A DNA stretch of 5,859 nucleotides from Bacteriovoracaceae bacterium (GTDB lineage: Bacteria; Bdellovibrionota; UBA1018). Made by a program: the position numbers and the translations under genes. The stretch lies in NCBI GenBank assembly GCA_023250755.1, contig JAHFAC010000133.1:1-5859 (forward strand), in the 5' to 3' direction. How positions within the stretch are numbered: the stretch's first letter is position 1; each line of letters begins with the position of its first letter. A model generated the notes under the pieces. The model was given only the letters and a program-made list of their open reading frames with translations, was not told where the DNA came from and did no database searches. This document shows positions 4,048 to 5,859 of the stretch, piece by piece.

Positions 4048-5859
4048 TTAATGGGACTCGGAGTAGAAGGCCCGGATCGCATCTTGGGCCTCTTGGTCGA
4101 TTTTATGAGAATTCCCCGTCGCTCGACCGATCGCTCCGGAAAGACCACCACCGAATTGGACTTCCAGATTTGCAGCATTGATGATGACGGATGCTCCATG
4201 TAAAGAATGATCCGTGATAGATCCCGGCATGACGGCAGCTTGGGCTGGGGTTAGCGATGCGCCATATTTTGCCAAGGCATGCTTAAAAAGTTGAGTGTCT
4301 TCGTCACCGAAAGTAACAAAACGGAGTTCCAGATTCCCGCGATTCTTGATTGCCGATTCGACGATCCTGTCGGCTAGCTCCTGCGGGGATACGCCGATTC
4401 TCTCCACGAATATCTTTCCGCCGATGAACGGAATGGCAACACGATGGTCCCCATTGTTTCTCGCGAGATCTAGCGAGTTCCGAACGGAGTCGGTAACGCT
4501 TTTCACTGTCGGATCAAATTTTGGACCGTTTCTTGTCATGCTGCCCGTAGCAGCGTGAATGATATGCTGTATTCCCTGCTGAGACAGATTGCCGGAACTC
4601 GTAACGATGGCTGAACCACGAGGCAACATTCCTGCAGCTCTCACTTCAGCATCGATCTCAGTCCCCATGGATGCGATTTGCGTGGGCTTGGGACTCATCA
4701 TGTTCTCAATCTTTTCTAAGACACGTCTCGGTATCAACTCTGACTCTCCTTTCGGGGGCTTCGTCGGCTTGAAGCCAAAGAACATGGAGGCTTGCGGATC
4801 TCCTCCGCCGTATTGAGCGAAGCTACCTGGCTCGTATCCCAACTCCTCGAATTTTGTTTTTAGGAGTGCCTGAACAATAGCCGGCTTTCCAGAGAAACCG
4901 ACCTTATCGGGTCGTATCTCAAACGTGCTTACCAGGCCATCCTTCGACTGGATGGCAAGTTCTTGCTTCAAAATGGCCTCGTCCGCGTTGACTCGATCCA
5001 AAATGTAGACACCCTTTCTCCGAGGAAGACTCGGAATCAAGTCGTGTGCTTGCCGGATTGCGGTATCTACATCATGCTCAGAACGGCCTTGGGCGATCAA
5101 GTCGTACTTCCTGATCTGACGGATTTGATCTTCGGAGAGGCCCATCTTTTTTAGGCCGGGAATATATCCTCGATCATTGATAGCAAGAGCTTCGTCAGTG
5201 CGGCTCATTGGCCAATGAATCAACGCCATGAGCTGTTCCAACGAGCTCTCGGGTCTTCGCCGATCTAGTCCCTTGTAGGCATGGTGATCGATAGGAATAA
5301 CTTCAAGCCCTTGCCGTTTTAATTTTACCTCTGTTTCGGCTCCCGGGATTTCAAACACGACGACTCGCTTGACGTGCGAGAGTTTTTGCGGATCGAGGGG
5401 TTCTTTATCCAGGGTTGCACCCCATTCCTGGCCGCTAATTTGAAGATGAGATGCGCCTGCTGCTCTCAGGATTTCAGCCGCCCTCCGAGCCTCCCCGTCG
5501 TTATTTGGGATCACAAATAGCGTTTCATTCAGAAGAGCACGATCGACTCGGCCCTTAGCCGCCGCAATTTGTTCCGGCGGAATATTGAATTCAAGGTCAT
5601 TTGATCGCGACTGGAATCGAAAGATAGGATTGGCCAAACGATCGTATACGGAGACGGACTGTGCTGCAGCATGGGATTGAGCGCCCGCAACTTCATGCGA
5701 TGCTTTTTTGAGTAGTTCAGGGAGCACTTGCGAAGGAAGAACTCCTAGCTCCTGTGCCCATTGAGCTTCTGCTGCCGCGCGGGTTTTGTAAAAGTCCTGA
5801 AAATAATAAAACCACAAAAGCGATTTTGGGTCGTTTTCGCTTATGTGAGGTATTTGTCC
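4048..5859 (-). CDS. DHH/DHHA1 phosphoesterase-like protein fused to a permuted macrodomain (5' end outside window)
   Basis: There are 603 residues up to the TAA at 4050-4048. The frame is open to the right edge, so the real start lies outside; a TTG at 5817 is an internal codon used here only for numbering. Residues 98-350 read as a DHH phosphoesterase. A Rossmann-like opening (FVIPNNDGEARRAAEIL, 101-117) has lost the usual His and first Asp of motif I. Then come an intact DHH at 177-179 (IPIDHH), the ALAINDRG strand (210-217), and a DHHA1-like end, GFSGKP (307-312) with YGGGDPQA (336-343) where GGGH is usual. Such enzymes cleave phosphodiesters in nucleotides, oligonucleotides or pyrophosphate. 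Residues 385-519 match the C-terminal two thirds of an ADP-ribose-binding macrodomain (GSAIVTSSGNL, HIIHAATG, VAIPFIGGKIF). Residues 526-589 match its N-terminal third (PGSIT, INAAN 546-550, GGGLSGAI 556-563). The C-terminus ends where the first piece would continue. The product is probably cytosolic. G+C is about 55%, higher than in the left half. Confidence 0.8.
   Translation of the reverse strand, partial: GQIPHISENDPKSLLWFYYFQDFYKTRAAAEAQWAQELGVLPSQVLPELLKKASHEVAGAQSHAAAQSVSVYDRLANPIFRFQSRSNDLEFNIPPEQIAAAKGRVDRALLNETLFVIPNNDGEARRAAEILRAAGASHLQISGQEWGATLDKEPLDPQKLSHVKRVVVFEIPGAETEVKLKRQGLEVIPIDHHAYKGLDRRRPESSLEQLMALIHWPMSRTDEALAINDRGYIPGLKKMGLSEDQIRQIRKYDLIAQGRSEHDVDTAIRQAHDLIPSLPRRKGVYILDRVNADEAILKQELAIQSKDGLVSTFEIRPDKVGFSGKPAIVQALLKTKFEELGYEPGSFAQYGGGDPQASMFFGFKPTKPPKGESELIPRRVLEKIENMMSPKPTQIASMGTEIDAEVRAAGMLPRGSAIVTSSGNLSQQGIQHIIHAATGSMTRNGPKFDPTVKSVTDSVRNSLDLARNNGDHRVAIPFIGGKIFVERIGVSPQELADRIVESAIKNRGNLELRFVTFGDEDTQLFKHALAKYGASLTPAQAAVMPGSITDHSLHGASVIINAANLEVQFGGGLSGAIGRATGNSHKIDQEAQDAIRAFYSESH

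Noticed and set aside
3601..4203. Plus-strand ORFs at 3601-3813, 3644-3934 and 3931-4203
   Set aside because: They are antisense to the PBP fragment and the macrodomain, both of which show family motifs on the minus strand.
4295..5154. Plus-strand ORFs at 4295-4558, 4589-4816 and 4963-5154
   Set aside because: They are antisense shadows of the DHH-macro gene, which explains the long open minus frame in this higher-G+C stretch.
5815..5817. TTG at 5817 as the true start of the DHH-macro gene
   Set aside because: The same frame is open for 14 more codons to the window edge, and no ribosome site precedes the TTG. The gene most likely starts outside the window.
1..5859. CRISPR array, tRNA, rRNA or insertion sequence
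   Set aside because: I saw no regularly spaced repeats, cloverleaf or CCA-type ends, rRNA core sequence, transposase motif or terminal inverted repeats on either strand.

Overview
This window looks like bacterial, probably Gram-negative chromosomal DNA in an accessory or rearranged region. Several products carry signal peptides, and the gene set is mixed: exported proteins of obscure families, a small membrane methyltransferase, remnants of a phospholipase D and a penicillin-binding protein, and a large two-domain nucleotide-type enzyme. A predatory or environmental delta-type bacterium (Bdellovibrionota-like) would fit the flavour. No marker gene fixes the taxon, so that is a guess.

Layout. 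At 1-902 (minus, runs off the left edge) is an exported protein with a faint amidoligase / glutamate-cysteine-ligase-like pattern. At 1025-1366 (plus) is a headless phospholipase D remnant that keeps one HKD motif. It runs tail-to-tail into 1193-1726 (minus), a four-helix isoprenylcysteine methyltransferase-like membrane protein. At 1988-2407 (plus) is a small exported protein I do not recognise. At 2633-3553 (plus) is an exported protein whose C-terminal 100 residues carry the HSSFLxG / AAAG / SGHYxP signature that I know from plant IQM proteins. At 3534-3974 (minus) is a degenerate fragment of a penicillin-binding-protein transpeptidase domain. At 4048-5859 (minus, runs off the right edge) is a DHH/DHHA1 phosphoesterase-like domain followed by a macrodomain whose two halves appear in swapped order.

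Base composition changes sharply near 3554. Hand-counted 60-base lines give about 32-38% G+C to the left (lines 241, 2041, 3001) and about 50-55% to the right (lines 3661, 4381, 5041). The break coincides with the convergent overlap of the IQM-like gene and the PBP fragment, so the two halves probably have different histories.

The genes do not form one recognisable pathway. The two right-hand minus-strand genes could be co-transcribed (DHH-macro first, PBP fragment second, ending at a weak hairpin near 3551-3573). The left-hand genes each seem to stand alone. The most notable items are the apparently circularly permuted macrodomain fused to a DHH phosphoesterase, and the exported bacterial IQM-like domain.
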